DNA from: Bradyrhizobiaceae bacterium Ga0074131
GTDB lineage: Bacteria > Pseudomonadota > Alphaproteobacteria > Rhizobiales > Xanthobacteraceae
Length of the DNA stretch: 64,000 nucleotides
NCBI GenBank assembly: GCA_001464035.1
Contig: LNEC01000015.1
Location: 1 to 64,000, forward strand
Direction of reading: 5' to 3'
Shown here: positions 42,030 through 50,293 of the stretch, in pieces
How positions within the stretch are numbered: the stretch's first letter is position 1
Layout: every line of letters begins with the position of its first letter
Made by a program: the position numbers and the translations under genes
The notes under the pieces: model-generated
The model's database searches: none
What the model was told of the DNA's origin: nothing
What the model saw: only the letters and a program-made list of their open reading frames with translations

Positions 42030-43250
42030 ATGGCGAAGCGTGTAGTCCGCGATGTAGTCCACAATGTAGTCCGCAATGGTGGCCGCACTTCCCGCGCGCC
42101 CTCCTATCTGGTGTGCCGGCGTTCGGTGTATTTCTTCCAGTATAGGCTGCCGAAAGACCTTGAACCTTGCCTGGGGTTACGGCCTCCTGTTCGGGTCCGG
42201 CTTGGCGAGATCACCCGACGGGAGGCGCAGCGGCGTGCCGCCTTTCTCGGAATCTCGGTCCAAAGCGCGGTCGAGCATTGGAGACCTCTGGTGAATCCTG
42301 CGGAGCACGATCCACAAGGCAGCGTCGGCTTTCCGCTAGGCAGATGATGGCGTTCCTCAAGGACACTGCGGCCAAGCTCGATCGGCCGGCGCCTCCGCCG
42401 TCGTTTGAGCCGGCTAACCTGCGCGACATCGCCGCGATCGGCGAAGCCGTGGTCATCGAGCAGGAGGTCCGCAAAGGCCCTGAAGGCAACGCCACGGTGG
42501 TGGCGCGTGCCGACCTGCTGCGCCGGGATGTCTGGGACCGCTGGCGCGCCGGCCAGGGGTTTGGCCTGGGCAACACACCGATCGGCGAGGCCATCGGCAA
42601 GCTTGCCGATGTCGCCGATCGGCAACTTCAGTTGTTGGAATTGGGCAACCAGCTCCCTGTCCGTCGCCCGGCAGCTCTGCCGGTCGCGGCGGATCATTCG
42701 ACCGCTGTTGAAGTTCGCGCTCTTCCGCCGAAGGCGCCGGAATCCGCACCGAATGCATCGGCGTCGACCGCGCCGTTGTTCAGCGTGCTCGAGGACGAGT
42801 ACGTGGCCATTCGCGAAGGTGCCGGCGCTACCAAAGGCACAATCAGCACTATCCGCACCCGTGCCCAGGTGTTTAAGGACTTGGTGGGAGACCGGCCGCT
42901 CGATTGTTATGTTCCGATGGATATTCAGCAGTACGTCAACGAGCTGCAGTACCTGCCTGTGCAGTACAACCGCAAAGGTGACGACCACGAGATGTTGCGG
43001 GCTCTGGGCGCGCGCACGGCGGTCGATATCAACAAACGAGACCGGTCCTGGGAAACTCTCGGGATCAAGACGATGCAGGATGGCTACTTCCAGCTCGTGA
43101 AGGCCATCATAGGCACGGCGACGGGCCTTCACCGGCCGCGTGATCCCTTCGCAGGCTACACCATACGATGGCCGGACGATGCCAAGCCTTCGGTGAAGCG
43201 TGAGACACTCGACCACGGCAAACTCAATGTCGTGTTCAAGCTCGGCGTAG
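42030..43250 (+). pseudogene. Tyrosine integrase remnant (frameshifted, catalytic domain lost)
   Basis: The first part (42030-42347) has the DUF6538-type integrase N-terminus: SYLVCRRSVYFFQYRLPKDLEP, then VRVRLGEITRREAQRRAAFL. The frame then breaks near 42330-42345, and the protein continues in another frame (MMAFLKDTAAKLDRP... through a core-binding-like region, SVLEDEYVAIREGAGATKGTISTIRTRAQVFKDLVG). It ends in LNVVFKLGV without the R, HxxR or Tyr residues of an active recombinase, and joins an unrelated AhpD-like gene fragment near 43250. It is a dead integrase beside its tRNA-Ser target. Confidence 0.8.
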
Positions 43251-43253
43251 CGT

Positions 43254-43505
43254 GTGGGGAGATGGGTGGACGCAAAGCTGCAGGCGCTATCCGTCTTCAC
43301 GCGCGTCATGGTGGCAAGCCGCGGCAAGCCCACTCGACAAGATCTTCAAGTGTTCCTCGCCGCTGGTTTCAGCGAACGGCAGGTGTTGGAAATCATCCTC
43401 GCTATCGCTGTCAAAACAATTAGCAACTACTCGAACCACGTTTTCCATACCGATGTGGATCCGGTGTTCGCGGGCTATCGCTGGGAGACACCGAGGGCAG
43501 CCTAG
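43254..43505 (+). pseudogene. 5'-truncated carboxymuconolactone decarboxylase/AhpD-like gene
   Basis: The frame encodes about 83 residues matching only the C-terminal half of AhpD/CMD-type proteins (VDAKLQALSVFTRVMVASRG, DLQVFLAAGFSERQVLEIILAIAVKTISNYSNH). The N-terminal half with the CxxC redox motif is missing. Upstream is the integrase remnant in another frame, so the junction near 43250 looks like a deletion or recombination scar. A GTG at 43254 could start translation, but a functional product is unlikely. Confidence 0.7.
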
Positions 43506-43647
43506 ACGTCCGCCCCTCGCGGCTTGGGGCGCGTGTCGGACCGTGGTATCACCGCTCCGGCACACGCACCCATTCGCTTGATGCATGCCCGCGAACAGGC
43601 CGCTATTGACGTAGTCGAGACGACTAACCAGTCCGAGGAAAGCCTCG

Positions 43648-44332
43648 ATGAACAAGCTCGTTAGCATTCGCGCCTGCGTCTTCGACGCCTATGGCACGGT
43701 ATTCGATTTCGCCACCGCCGCGGCGCGCTGCCCGGATATTCCGGAAGACAGTCGCGCCGCCCTGACGACACTCTGGCGCGACAAGCAGCTTCAAGATAAC
43801 CTGGCTGCGGACGCTTCAGGGCCGCTATGTCGATTTCTGGCAGGTCACCGGCGACGCACTGGATTTCGCGCTCGATAGCCTTGCGATTCGAAAACCCGGT
43901 CTGCACGAGAGGTTGATGGAGCTCTATCGCACGCTCGCCGCCTTCCCGGAGGTCTTCGACGTGCTTCTTGCCCTGCGCAAGTCCGGCTTTGCCACAGCCA
44001 TCCTCTCCAACGGATCGCCGGCGATGCTGGAGGCGGCCGTCGCCGGCGCCGGGCTCGGCGGGCTGTTCGATGCCGTGCTCTCGGCCGATGCGGTCGGCGC
44101 ATTCAAGACCCACCCCAAAGTCTATCAATACGCCCTGGACCAACTCGGCGTGGCTGCCTCGGCCGTATCGTTCCAATCCTCCAATGGGTGGGACGCATAT
44201 GCGGCCTCGGACTTCGGCATGCGCGTGGTTTGGTGCAACCGCTGTGGACAGCAGCGCGAACGCTTACCGGGATCGCCAGATCATGAAATCCGAACGCTGG
44301 CTGAACTGCCTGCACTACTACTGCGAAGCTGA
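43648..44332 (+). pseudogene. Haloacid dehalogenase type II-like gene with one frameshift
   Basis: HAD-superfamily protein of the L-2-haloacid dehalogenase type, split by a single shift near 43790-43800. Frame 1 encodes the start, including the nucleophile motif FDAYGTVFD, up to WRDKQLQ. The next frame continues TWLRTLQGRYVDFWQVTGDALDF through AILSNGSPAML, KTHPKVYQYALDQLG and SSNGWDAYAASDFG to the end. Restoring one reading frame would give a full-length protein of about 228 residues with every HAD motif. It is therefore a recent lesion or a sequencing error. Confidence 0.8.
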
Positions 44333-44442
44333 CCGCGGTCCTGCGGGCCTGATCAATCGGACATGGTTTCGGTGAGGGCGTTGTTGTCGTAGGCATGCGT
44401 CTTGCCTGCTGTCAGCTGGTGATCGTTCTTTCCGAGGCTCGT

Positions 44443-44673
44443 ATGCTAAGAATACCACGCCGGTTCAGCCACTTCGTCTATGGCGTCATTCAGTCAGGTC
44501 TGACCTGTGCAATTGCGGCGGCGATCGCAAGTTCGCCGTTCCTGGCAGGTGGCACGTTCATCGCACACTGGCTGCAATCATGGCTTGTTGCCTGGATCAT
44601 GATGTTGCCGATCGTTCTGTTCGCTGCACCTTTCATTCGAAACTTGACGCATGCCTTGACGCGGGAAGACTGA
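44443..44673 (+). CDS. DUF2798 membrane protein
   Basis: A 76-residue protein with two transmembrane helices (about 10-35 and 45-68) and the DUF2798 pattern: RRFSHFVYGVIQSGLTCAIA, then a second helix with WLVAWIMMLPIVLFAAPFIRNLTHAL. GAGG lies about 6 nt before the ATG at 44443; the longer in-frame start at 44395 is rejected. Function unknown. Confidence 0.8.
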   Translation: MLRIPRRFSHFVYGVIQSGLTCAIAAAIASSPFLAGGTFIAHWLQSWLVAWIMMLPIVLFAAPFIRNLTHALTRED

Positions 44674-44746
44674 TCGGCGCCCAGGCAGCGGAGCGGGAAA
44701 TCCACGCTTGACGTGCTGCGTGGCAAAGCAATGGTCGGGTCGAACG

Positions 44747-45316
44747 TCAAACGCTTCTTTTGACCGTCTCGACAGGCCTCTTCATAAGCTCGATGAGAGG
44801 CAGATAACCTTGATCGGCGAGACGCTTGGCTGCGGTCTGCGCATAACTCGGATTCAACTCGATTCCCAAACCTTCAACCAGCCTGTTCATGTAGTTGAAC
44901 AGCGCAACAACAGCGACCAGATGGTAGACGGCCGTCTCCTCCCAGCCAACGGCCAATATCGCATCGGCGTCGACCTTCGTCACGCCATTGGCGCTTTGAG
45001 TGAGCTTCTTCGCAAAATCCAGCACGGGCACCATCTTGTGCGGGATTGCGCTCGCATCGCCATTCAGCAGGGCCGCAATCGTTCCAGGCGCGACCCCCAG
45101 ACGTTCGGCGGTTGCCGTGTGTACGCCGTGGCAATAACGACATCCATTCAGTCCGGAGACGTATGCGGCAATGAGTTCGCGTTCGGCTTCCGTGAAGGGC
45201 GAAGGGCCTCGAAGAAGGATCTCGTGGAAGCTTAACAGTGGCTCGTTCGTCTCCGGAAACATTTTGAAGACATCGAGAAGGGACGCGTGATCGGGTAGTG
45301 ATGGAAGGTAGGCCAT
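44747..45316 (-). CDS. Carboxymuconolactone decarboxylase/AhpD-like peroxidase-related protein
   Basis: A 189-residue AhpD-fold protein. The redox motif reads LNGCRYCHGVHT, with the CxxC and downstream His of thiol peroxidase-type members, in an otherwise helical protein (LPDHASLLDVFKMFPETNEPLLSFHEILLRGPSPFTEAERELIAAYVSG). It probably reduces peroxides or acts in thiol redox exchange. The ATG at 45316 has AAGGAG upstream; the longer start is rejected. It is downstream of a small hypothetical gene and a flavin disulfide reductase gene, which may supply its electrons (inference). Confidence 0.87.
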   Translation of the reverse strand: MAYLPSLPDHASLLDVFKMFPETNEPLLSFHEILLRGPSPFTEAERELIAAYVSGLNGCRYCHGVHTATAERLGVAPGTIAALLNGDASAIPHKMVPVLDFAKKLTQSANGVTKVDADAILAVGWEETAVYHLVAVVALFNYMNRLVEGLGIELNPSYAQTAAKRLADQGYLPLIELMKRPVETVKRSV

Positions 45317-45384
45317 TCGCAACAATCTCCTTGGTGGTCTCAGGGCTGAGCTTCGCAATGAGGCCTGCGGTCGCGCACTTTCGC

Positions 45385-45600
45385 TCAATCCGATGACAGG
45401 GCTTGCTCGCGCAGTCGGGCTTCGATCGCCTCCGCTTGAAACTCGAGCGCGTTAGCGGCAGCCAATAGAATTTCGCCCGGGCCTTGAAGTAACTGATCCG
45501 AAAAGGGAGGTCGCCCGGAACACGATGCTGCGCTGCGCTTCGGTTTGCGCAGGATAGATGCGTAAAGACGCAATGTTTCGGGCTGCGGTCCTCTCACCAT
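45385..45600 (-). CDS. Small hypothetical protein
   Basis: A 71-residue open frame between the AhpD-like gene and the flavoprotein gene, in the same orientation. GGAAAGGA lies 6 nt before the ATG, which is good support for translation. The protein is rich in Ala, Leu, Glu and Arg towards its helical C-terminus (GEILLAAANALEFQAEAIEARLREQA), and contains one Cys. I do not recognise a family. Confidence 0.45.
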   Translation of the reverse strand: MVRGPQPETLRLYASILRKPKRSAASCSGRPPFSDQLLQGPGEILLAAANALEFQAEAIEARLREQALSSD

Positions 45601-45636
45601 CCTAGATCCTTTCCGGTCCTCGTTATTGTGCCTCGC

Positions 45637-47061
45637 TCACGGCAGCCAGGACAACGCCCTGACCAAGAGGTGCATCATCGGATGAGCAAGCAACGGCCTG
45701 GAGAATTCAGCAGCAGCCATCTTGTTCACCTCGCCCCAGGTGGGATAGGGCGCCATCATCTGGGCGACACTCCGCAAGTTCAACTTCTGCTCGATGGCGA
45801 CAACCCACAAATGAGCAAGCTCTCCTGCGTGAGCGCCGAGAATGGATGCACCGAGGATGTACCCGCGGCTGTGAGCGACGAGTTTAACGGTGCCGGCCGT
45901 TCCGCGTTCGGTTTGAGCCCGATCGCTTGCCGAGTAGGGGACCCTCACGACCCTCAAATTCTCACCGTGTACCTTGCGGGCGGCTTCTTCGGTCATGCCG
46001 ATTTGCGCGAGTTCGGGGTCGGTGTAAGTCACCCAGGGGAGGGATCGATAATCTATCTTTGCCGGCATCCGGAAGAGCGCGTTCCTGATCACGATACCGG
46101 CGTGATAGGAGCAGACATGCGTGAACCGGGGACCGTCGACGACGTCACCGGCGGCATATATGCCATGCGTCGACGTCTTTAGGTGTTTGTCGACGACAAT
46201 TCCCGCTTTATCGAACTTGATGCCTGCAGCATCCAGACCAAGGCCGGCGGTTCTCGCCGAGCGGCCCGCGGCGACCAGCAAGTGGGATCCGCGAAGCTGT
46301 GTCGTTTGACCGGCCTCCTCGATCGTAAGCTTGATGCCCTGGCCATCCGGTGAGACCGCCGTAACGCTTGCTCGCTCGCGAATGACGACTCCTTCTTCCA
46401 TCAGGTGCTCAAGGAGGGGACGGGCGAGTTCCTGGTCATCCCTGGGCATTGCCTTTTCGCGTTCGATGATCGTAACGGCGGCGCCGAGGCGTCGATAGGC
46501 CTGCCCGATTTCGACGCCGATCGGCCCGCCACCGAGTATCACGAGGTGCTCGGGCAGAACGTCGTTGTCGAAGATGGTTTCGTTGGTGAAGTAGCGGACT
46601 TGGTCCAGGCCGGGAATCGGCGGCACCGCCGGTGCAGACCCCGTAGCGATGACGCTGCGATGTGCCCGGATCAGTCGGTTTCCGACGACGATCTCTCGCG
46701 GGCCGGTGAATCTGGCATCACCCCGGATCACGGTAACGCCGAGCTTCTCGAATCGCTCCACCGAGTCGTGCGGCGCGATCGCGTCGATCGCCGAGCGCAC
46801 ATGTGTGTGGACGCGCTTGAAATCGACTGCCGGAACCGCATCGATTCCAAATAGATGGGCATTGCGCACCGTATGGGCAACCTTCGACGCGGCCAGTAAG
46901 GCCTTCGACGGGACGCACCCGAAATTGAGGCACTCGCCGCCCATGCGGCCGCGCTCGACGAGAACGACCTTGGCCCCGAGCTGGGCTGCGACGGCGGCGA
47001 TGGAAAGTCCTGCGGCGCCGGCGCCGATCACGCAGAGATCCGTCTTCAGGTCACGACTCAT
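45637..47061 (-). CDS. FAD-dependent pyridine nucleotide-disulfide oxidoreductase (mercuric reductase-like)
   Basis: A 474-residue class I flavin disulfide reductase. It shows FAD-binding GAGAAG, the redox pair C44/C49 in GGECLNFGCVPSK, NAD-binding LGGGPIGVEIGQAYRRLG and YAAGDV. The C-terminus has APYPTWGEV in place of the HxHPTxxE pair of lipoamide dehydrogenase, and it lacks both the N-terminal metal-binding domain and the C-terminal cysteine pair of mercuric reductase. It therefore belongs to the uncharacterised MerA/LpdA-like branch. The three-gene leftward run with an AhpD-like gene suggests thiol-dependent peroxide or electrophile detoxification. Confidence 0.88.
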   Translation of the reverse strand: MSRDLKTDLCVIGAGAAGLSIAAVAAQLGAKVVLVERGRMGGECLNFGCVPSKALLAASKVAHTVRNAHLFGIDAVPAVDFKRVHTHVRSAIDAIAPHDSVERFEKLGVTVIRGDARFTGPREIVVGNRLIRAHRSVIATGSAPAVPPIPGLDQVRYFTNETIFDNDVLPEHLVILGGGPIGVEIGQAYRRLGAAVTIIEREKAMPRDDQELARPLLEHLMEEGVVIRERASVTAVSPDGQGIKLTIEEAGQTTQLRGSHLLVAAGRSARTAGLGLDAAGIKFDKAGIVVDKHLKTSTHGIYAAGDVVDGPRFTHVCSYHAGIVIRNALFRMPAKIDYRSLPWVTYTDPELAQIGMTEEAARKVHGENLRVVRVPYSASDRAQTERGTAGTVKLVAHSRGYILGASILGAHAGELAHLWVVAIEQKLNLRSVAQMMAPYPTWGEVNKMAAAEFSRPLLAHPMMHLLVRALSWLP

Positions 47062-47294
47062 GCGAGGTGCTTCTTTCGCCGAAATTTGCCGCCGCCCACG
47101 AATTGAACTTTCATAGGATTGACGATCACTAACCGGGTTTCAGGCTGTCGAGCAGGATTTCCTTTTCGTCGCCGATGCAACCTTTCGCGATCGGCGAGCG
47201 AAACAACCGCGATGGCACTCATGAAAGCCGAGTTCTTTGCAAGAGTTCCGGACTGTGATTGTCTGCGGACGCGGGATGACGACGGAGAGATAAC

Positions 47295-47533
47295 GTGTTG
47301 GCAATCAGACAAGCATGTCATTTCGCGTTGACTGACGGTGTTCCGATCCGCTCTCTCTATGTTGCATTCATCGTTGGCACTGTGCTGAACCTCATCAATC
47401 AGGCGACGCCTTGTGGTCCGCAGGGTCGATCAATTGGGTCAAGATAATCCTGACATATATCGTGCCGTATTGCGTTTGCACCTACGGAGCCGTGTCGTTC
47501 CGGATGAGGCTGCCTGCCGCCGCCGCGAAATAG
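47295..47533 (+). pseudogene. nrtS: nrtS-like nitrate/nitrite transporter gene with a one-base deletion
   Basis: A small two-helix membrane protein of the NrtS type. The first frame, from GTG 47295 (GGAGAG 5 nt upstream), encodes IRSLYVAFIVGTVLNLINQ. After CAGGCGACG near 47400-47405 the protein continues in another frame: ALWSAGSINWVKIILTYIVPYCVCTYGAVSF to TAG 47531-47533. One missing base would restore a protein of about 80 residues with the family pattern LNLINQG-x-LxxGxxNWxKxxLTYxVPYCVxTYGAV. It is a recent lesion or a sequencing error. Confidence 0.7.
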
Positions 47534-47642
47534 GATGTTGGCAGACTGGGTTTCCAAACCAAGCGCTCTCTCTGAGCCCGATTGCCGGCGTCGATCGCAA
47601 CGACGGTAGGCCGGTGGTTGGCGGTCCCGGTGTCCGATGCCA

Positions 47643-48161
47643 TCATGGAAGCGTTCCACGAATCGGATAATTCCGATCCTGAACGAACTTGAGGCCAGAT
47701 AGCACCGAATTTAACTCTGGTCGCGCAAACGGGGCATTGGAAACATCAACGATCTGAAGCTTCCCCTCCGGATTGGTGATAAACAGGGCGGGCTCTGGAA
47801 AGGGCCGGTCGGTCTCCTGCGGTGATCGAGGCTCCGAGATGTAGAGACCGAGCGCACGCATCTGATCCACAGATAGATCGTAGCCGACGGGGAAACGCCA
47901 TTTCTCGTCCCCGGCTTCCGTCTCCGCTTTTTCCTTTGGATCCGCCGACACCGCAGCGACTTCCGTGCCCGCCACCTTGAACTGATCGAGGAGGCCGTCG
48001 AGGCTCTTCAAATAGGTACGGCAGATTGGGCAATGCTTGCCGCGGTAGACGATCAGCATCTTCCAACCGCCCGAGCCACCAATCTGCAGTTCGCCGCCTC
48101 CGACCTTGGGCAAGGAAATCGTCGGGAGCATTGACCCGGCTTGCAATTTCTGAGGTGACAT
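47643..48161 (-). CDS. Peroxiredoxin-like protein (AhpC/TSA family)
   Basis: A 172-residue thioredoxin-fold peroxidase-like protein: LPTISLPKVGGGELQIGG, then MLIVYRGKHCPICRTYLKSLDGL with C44 and C47, then VAAVSADPKEKAE. The VYRGxxCPxC form is that of the AhpC/TSA-related redoxin group. AGGAG lies 7 nt before the ATG at 48161. A perfect GTAACC-N16-CGAA site lies about 100 bp upstream on the same strand, so the gene is probably induced by the SigF-type sigma factor encoded nearby. Confidence 0.88.
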   Translation of the reverse strand: MSPQKLQAGSMLPTISLPKVGGGELQIGGSGGWKMLIVYRGKHCPICRTYLKSLDGLLDQFKVAGTEVAAVSADPKEKAETEAGDEKWRFPVGYDLSVDQMRALGLYISEPRSPQETDRPFPEPALFITNPEGKLQIVDVSNAPFARPELNSVLSGLKFVQDRNYPIRGTLP

Positions 48162-48258
48162 TGGTCTTCTCCTGGTTTCGACAAAATGGCATGCGACTTC
48201 ATCTTCGCGCCCATCGAGCGGGCGCAAAGCTTGGCGAGGCGTTGGCTCCAATATCAGC

Positions 48259-48284
48259 TTCGCCCAAATGCGCGCGAAGGTTAC
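48259..48284 (-). promoter_or_regulatory. SigF-type promoter upstream of the peroxiredoxin gene
   Basis: On the minus strand GTAACC (48284-48279), a 16-nt spacer and CGAA (48262-48259). This equals the GTAACC-N16-CGAA motif I recall for Caulobacter SigF. It points at the peroxiredoxin gene, leaving a leader of about 90 nt. Confidence 0.75.
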
Positions 48285-48332
48285 GCAGCTTTTGCAAATA
48301 GCATCTGTGGGTTTTGCGCTCGGACGGCCCCT

Positions 48333-48557
48333 TCATGCGCCGCAAATCCTGGAACTGCCTTTAGAGCGCGCGTCCTGGATCGGAGGGCATGGTTGATCTC
48401 CATAGGAGCAAAACACACAGCAGTCGCCAGCTTTGGGTTTGAGGCGAACCCCACATGCGGTGCAGTCATAAAAGAACTGACATGCATCCGTTGGCATTGT
48501 TTCGAGCTTTGCTGTCCCGCAACGGGGACATGTAATCAGAGAGTGAAGCGTCATCAT
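48333..48557 (-). CDS. GDCCVxC domain protein (cysteine form)
   Basis: A 74-residue cysteine-rich protein. A zinc-ribbon-like pair C10-x2-C13 and C32-x2-C35 is followed by the family signature GDCCVFCSYG at 44-53 and CPPIQ. Relatives include selenoproteins with Sec in this motif; here all positions are TGC or TGT cysteine codons. Two adjacent ATGs (48557 and 48554) follow GGAG. It lies between the peroxiredoxin and the NrsF gene, and the peroxiredoxin promoter lies just beyond its 3' end. A redox or metal-binding role is likely; no function is established. Confidence 0.75.
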   Translation of the reverse strand: MMTLHSLITCPRCGTAKLETMPTDACQFFYDCTACGVRLKPKAGDCCVFCSYGDQPCPPIQDARSKGSSRICGA

Positions 48558-48715
48558 CCATCTCCAGGCTGGAGCCAACGGGCAGAGTGCCGAGTCGTCT
48601 GAATCTTGGCGCATGGCGAAGAAAAGCGGGAAAGAAGGTCGACAGTCGTAGGTCGGTTGGCAAGACTGGCTGGATCGAGTGTCCCGGAGTCGGGGGAGTG
48701 AGGTTAATTTCCGAA

Positions 48716-49399
48716 TCAATGCGCTGCCAGATTTCGGCGAACCCGCGCGATCACCGGGCGCCAATCCAAGAACAGCCGGCCAGCCCATCCGCAAAGAAAT
48801 GTCAGCATGAAGACGGTTCCCATCTGCCAAACCAAGACCATCAGGCTCGCGTCTTGGCCGTGGAAGAGACGCAGACCGAAATTGCCCAGTCCAGCCGCCG
48901 CCAGGCCTCCAAGAGCGGCCGAAGCATACGGCCAAAGAGGTGCTCCCTTTCGAAGCATGAGCACCATCACCGCCGCCGGCAGCGTTCCCACCAGTGCAAT
49001 CGCTGGAATGCAGATGAAATCCGAGGTGAAACTCGATGCAGCGTCTCCGCGTAGCCACGCCTGAACACAGCCCTGGCCGAGGCTGGCCAGCCAAATCGTC
49101 AGGGGCACCAGCGGAAGCACCAGGAATCGGCGATTATAGCCGGGAACGATCGACTGAAAGGCGGCAACGGCGGCACCGATCGCCGTGCAAATTGCAGCCA
49201 CCTGCTCGAGAAGAAACCGAGGATCCGCGAACTTGACAGCGAGATCGTCACGCGGAGCCATCATCATGACGATGACAGCGACATAGGGGATGGCGATCGC
49301 GAGCCACGATGCAGTTCGAATCCAAGGCGACGGAAGCCTACGGACGGGATCCGCATCCTCGGTCAAACACGCAATCAGTTTGTCGGTATCCATGGTCAT
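48716..49399 (-). CDS. nrsF: NrsF-family (DUF1109) membrane anti-sigma factor
   Basis: A 227-residue inner-membrane protein with about six transmembrane helices, of the DUF1109/NrsF family known to sequester SigF in Caulobacter. Conserved-type cysteines lie near periplasmic loops (GQGCVQAW, DFICIPAI, FLCGWAG), where oxidants or metals are sensed in the Caulobacter protein. Its start codon overlaps the sigma factor stop (TAATG), so the two are translated together in a 1:1-like arrangement. Expected role: hold the sigma factor inactive until stress. Confidence 0.85.
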   Translation of the reverse strand: MTMDTDKLIACLTEDADPVRRLPSPWIRTASWLAIAIPYVAVIVMMMAPRDDLAVKFADPRFLLEQVAAICTAIGAAVAAFQSIVPGYNRRFLVLPLVPLTIWLASLGQGCVQAWLRGDAASSFTSDFICIPAIALVGTLPAAVMVLMLRKGAPLWPYASAALGGLAAAGLGNFGLRLFHGQDASLMVLVWQMGTVFMLTFLCGWAGRLFLDWRPVIARVRRNLAAH

Positions 49400-49962
49400 T
49401 ACTCTCGGTTAAGAGCCTTCCGCAGGTTCAAGATCGCCCGATGGATCGAAACCTTCAGCGCTCCAACTGTCGTTCCGCTCGCTGCTGCCGCCTCCTTAAG
49501 TGACATTTCACGCAGTTTGAGCATTTCAATCGCCTTCCTCTGGCCTTCGGGCAGGCTTTTGATGGCAATCGAAAGCTCCTCGGGGTCGCGATATGCCTCG
49601 CTTTCTACATTCGTCCAATCGTCAGCGAAGGTTACGGGGAGTTCGTCCATTTGGACTTCATTTAGTTTGCCTCGATAGTACCGCCGCGCACTGTCGATTA
49701 GCCTATTGTGAGCGATCGTAGACAGCCACGGCATGAAAGGACGCTTTGGGTCGAAAGTCGCGCGTACCGCGTGGACCGATAACAGGACCTCTTGCACGAT
49801 GTCCTCGACTTCCTCAGCCGTGAAAAATTGCCGCCGCCTTCGCACCATCTGACGCAACTTGGGTGTGATTTCCTTCAAGAGGCGCTCGTAGGCGCGCATA
49901 TCGCCGGCCTGCGCGGCCTGCATGAGCGTCTCCAAGCCTTCCGGGTTCAAATTCCGCTTCAT
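49399..49962 (-). CDS. sigF: RNA polymerase sigma factor, ECF family, SigF-like
   Basis: Extracytoplasmic-function sigma factor, 187 residues from the ATG at 49962. Region 2 is at about 20-90 (YERLLKEITPKLRQMVRRR, VEDIVQEVLLSVHAVRATFDPKRPFMPWLSTIAHNRLIDSARRY) and region 4 at about 125-180 (LPEGQRKAIEMLKLREMSLKEAAAASGTTVGALKVSIHRAILNLRK). A longer in-frame start at 50079 is possible. It is paired with nrsF. Four GTAAC(C/T)-N16-CGAA sites within 10 kb form its probable local regulon. Confidence 0.9.
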   Translation of the reverse strand: MKRNLNPEGLETLMQAAQAGDMRAYERLLKEITPKLRQMVRRRRQFFTAEEVEDIVQEVLLSVHAVRATFDPKRPFMPWLSTIAHNRLIDSARRYYRGKLNEVQMDELPVTFADDWTNVESEAYRDPEELSIAIKSLPEGQRKAIEMLKLREMSLKEAAAASGTTVGALKVSIHRAILNLRKALNRE

Positions 49963-50147
49963 GAAACGCCTAATTGCCTCTGGGACTCGCACAGGATCAA
50001 GCGAAAAGAGAGATGGCGCCTTGGAATGCGTGTGCAGACTAGCCGAGACGGGCTGCTGTCGCGGCAACAGGCCGAACATAATTGACTTGGGGTTCCCTTT
50101 TGCTGGGAAACGAATCGCGGTCTACCCCTTGTTTTTTCAGCGTGCGT

Positions 50148-50173
50148 GTAACTTCCCTTGGCTTAGTCGCGAA
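50148..50173 (+). promoter_or_regulatory. SigF-type promoter of the DUF302/YiiX/CDP-alcohol operon
   Basis: GTAACT (50148-50153), a 16-nt spacer and CGAA (50170-50173) on the plus strand: one mismatch to GTAACC-N16-CGAA. It precedes the leader ORF and the DUF302 gene and lies between that operon and the divergent sigF-nrsF genes. Confidence 0.65.
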
Positions 50174-50212
50174 ACTACCAACCTGGTCCATTCACTCCCA
50201 GGGAGGATACAT

Positions 50213-50281
50213 ATGCCATGCCGCATTCGGCATCCAACTACAGCTCTGAAACGATATCAACTTAACGGCTTTTCGAATTGA
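50213..50281 (+). CDS. Possible 22-residue leader peptide
   Basis: A short ORF (starting MPCRIRHPTT) with a near-ideal ribosome-binding site, GGGAGG at 50201-50206, 6 nt before its ATG. It ends 12 bp before the DUF302 start and lies directly downstream of the SigF-type promoter. It contains several Arg and one Cys codon and has no known relatives that I can name. It may be a leader peptide or chance; the strong Shine-Dalgarno argues for translation. Confidence 0.4.
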   Translation: MPCRIRHPTTALKRYQLNGFSN

Positions 50282-50293
50282 AAAGGACATGCC

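Noticed and set aside
45637..47061. Mercuric reductase
   Set aside because: No N-terminal HMA domain, no C-terminal cysteine pair, and no merR, merT or merP nearby.
47119..47331. Small plus-strand frame upstream of nrtS
   Set aside because: No recognisable family and it overlaps the better supported nrtS frame.
50060..50096. Possible autoregulatory SigF promoter of sigF itself (GGAACC-N16-CGGC, minus strand)
   Set aside because: The -35 has one mismatch and the -10 two, and it overlaps one of the possible coding starts; too weak to claim.
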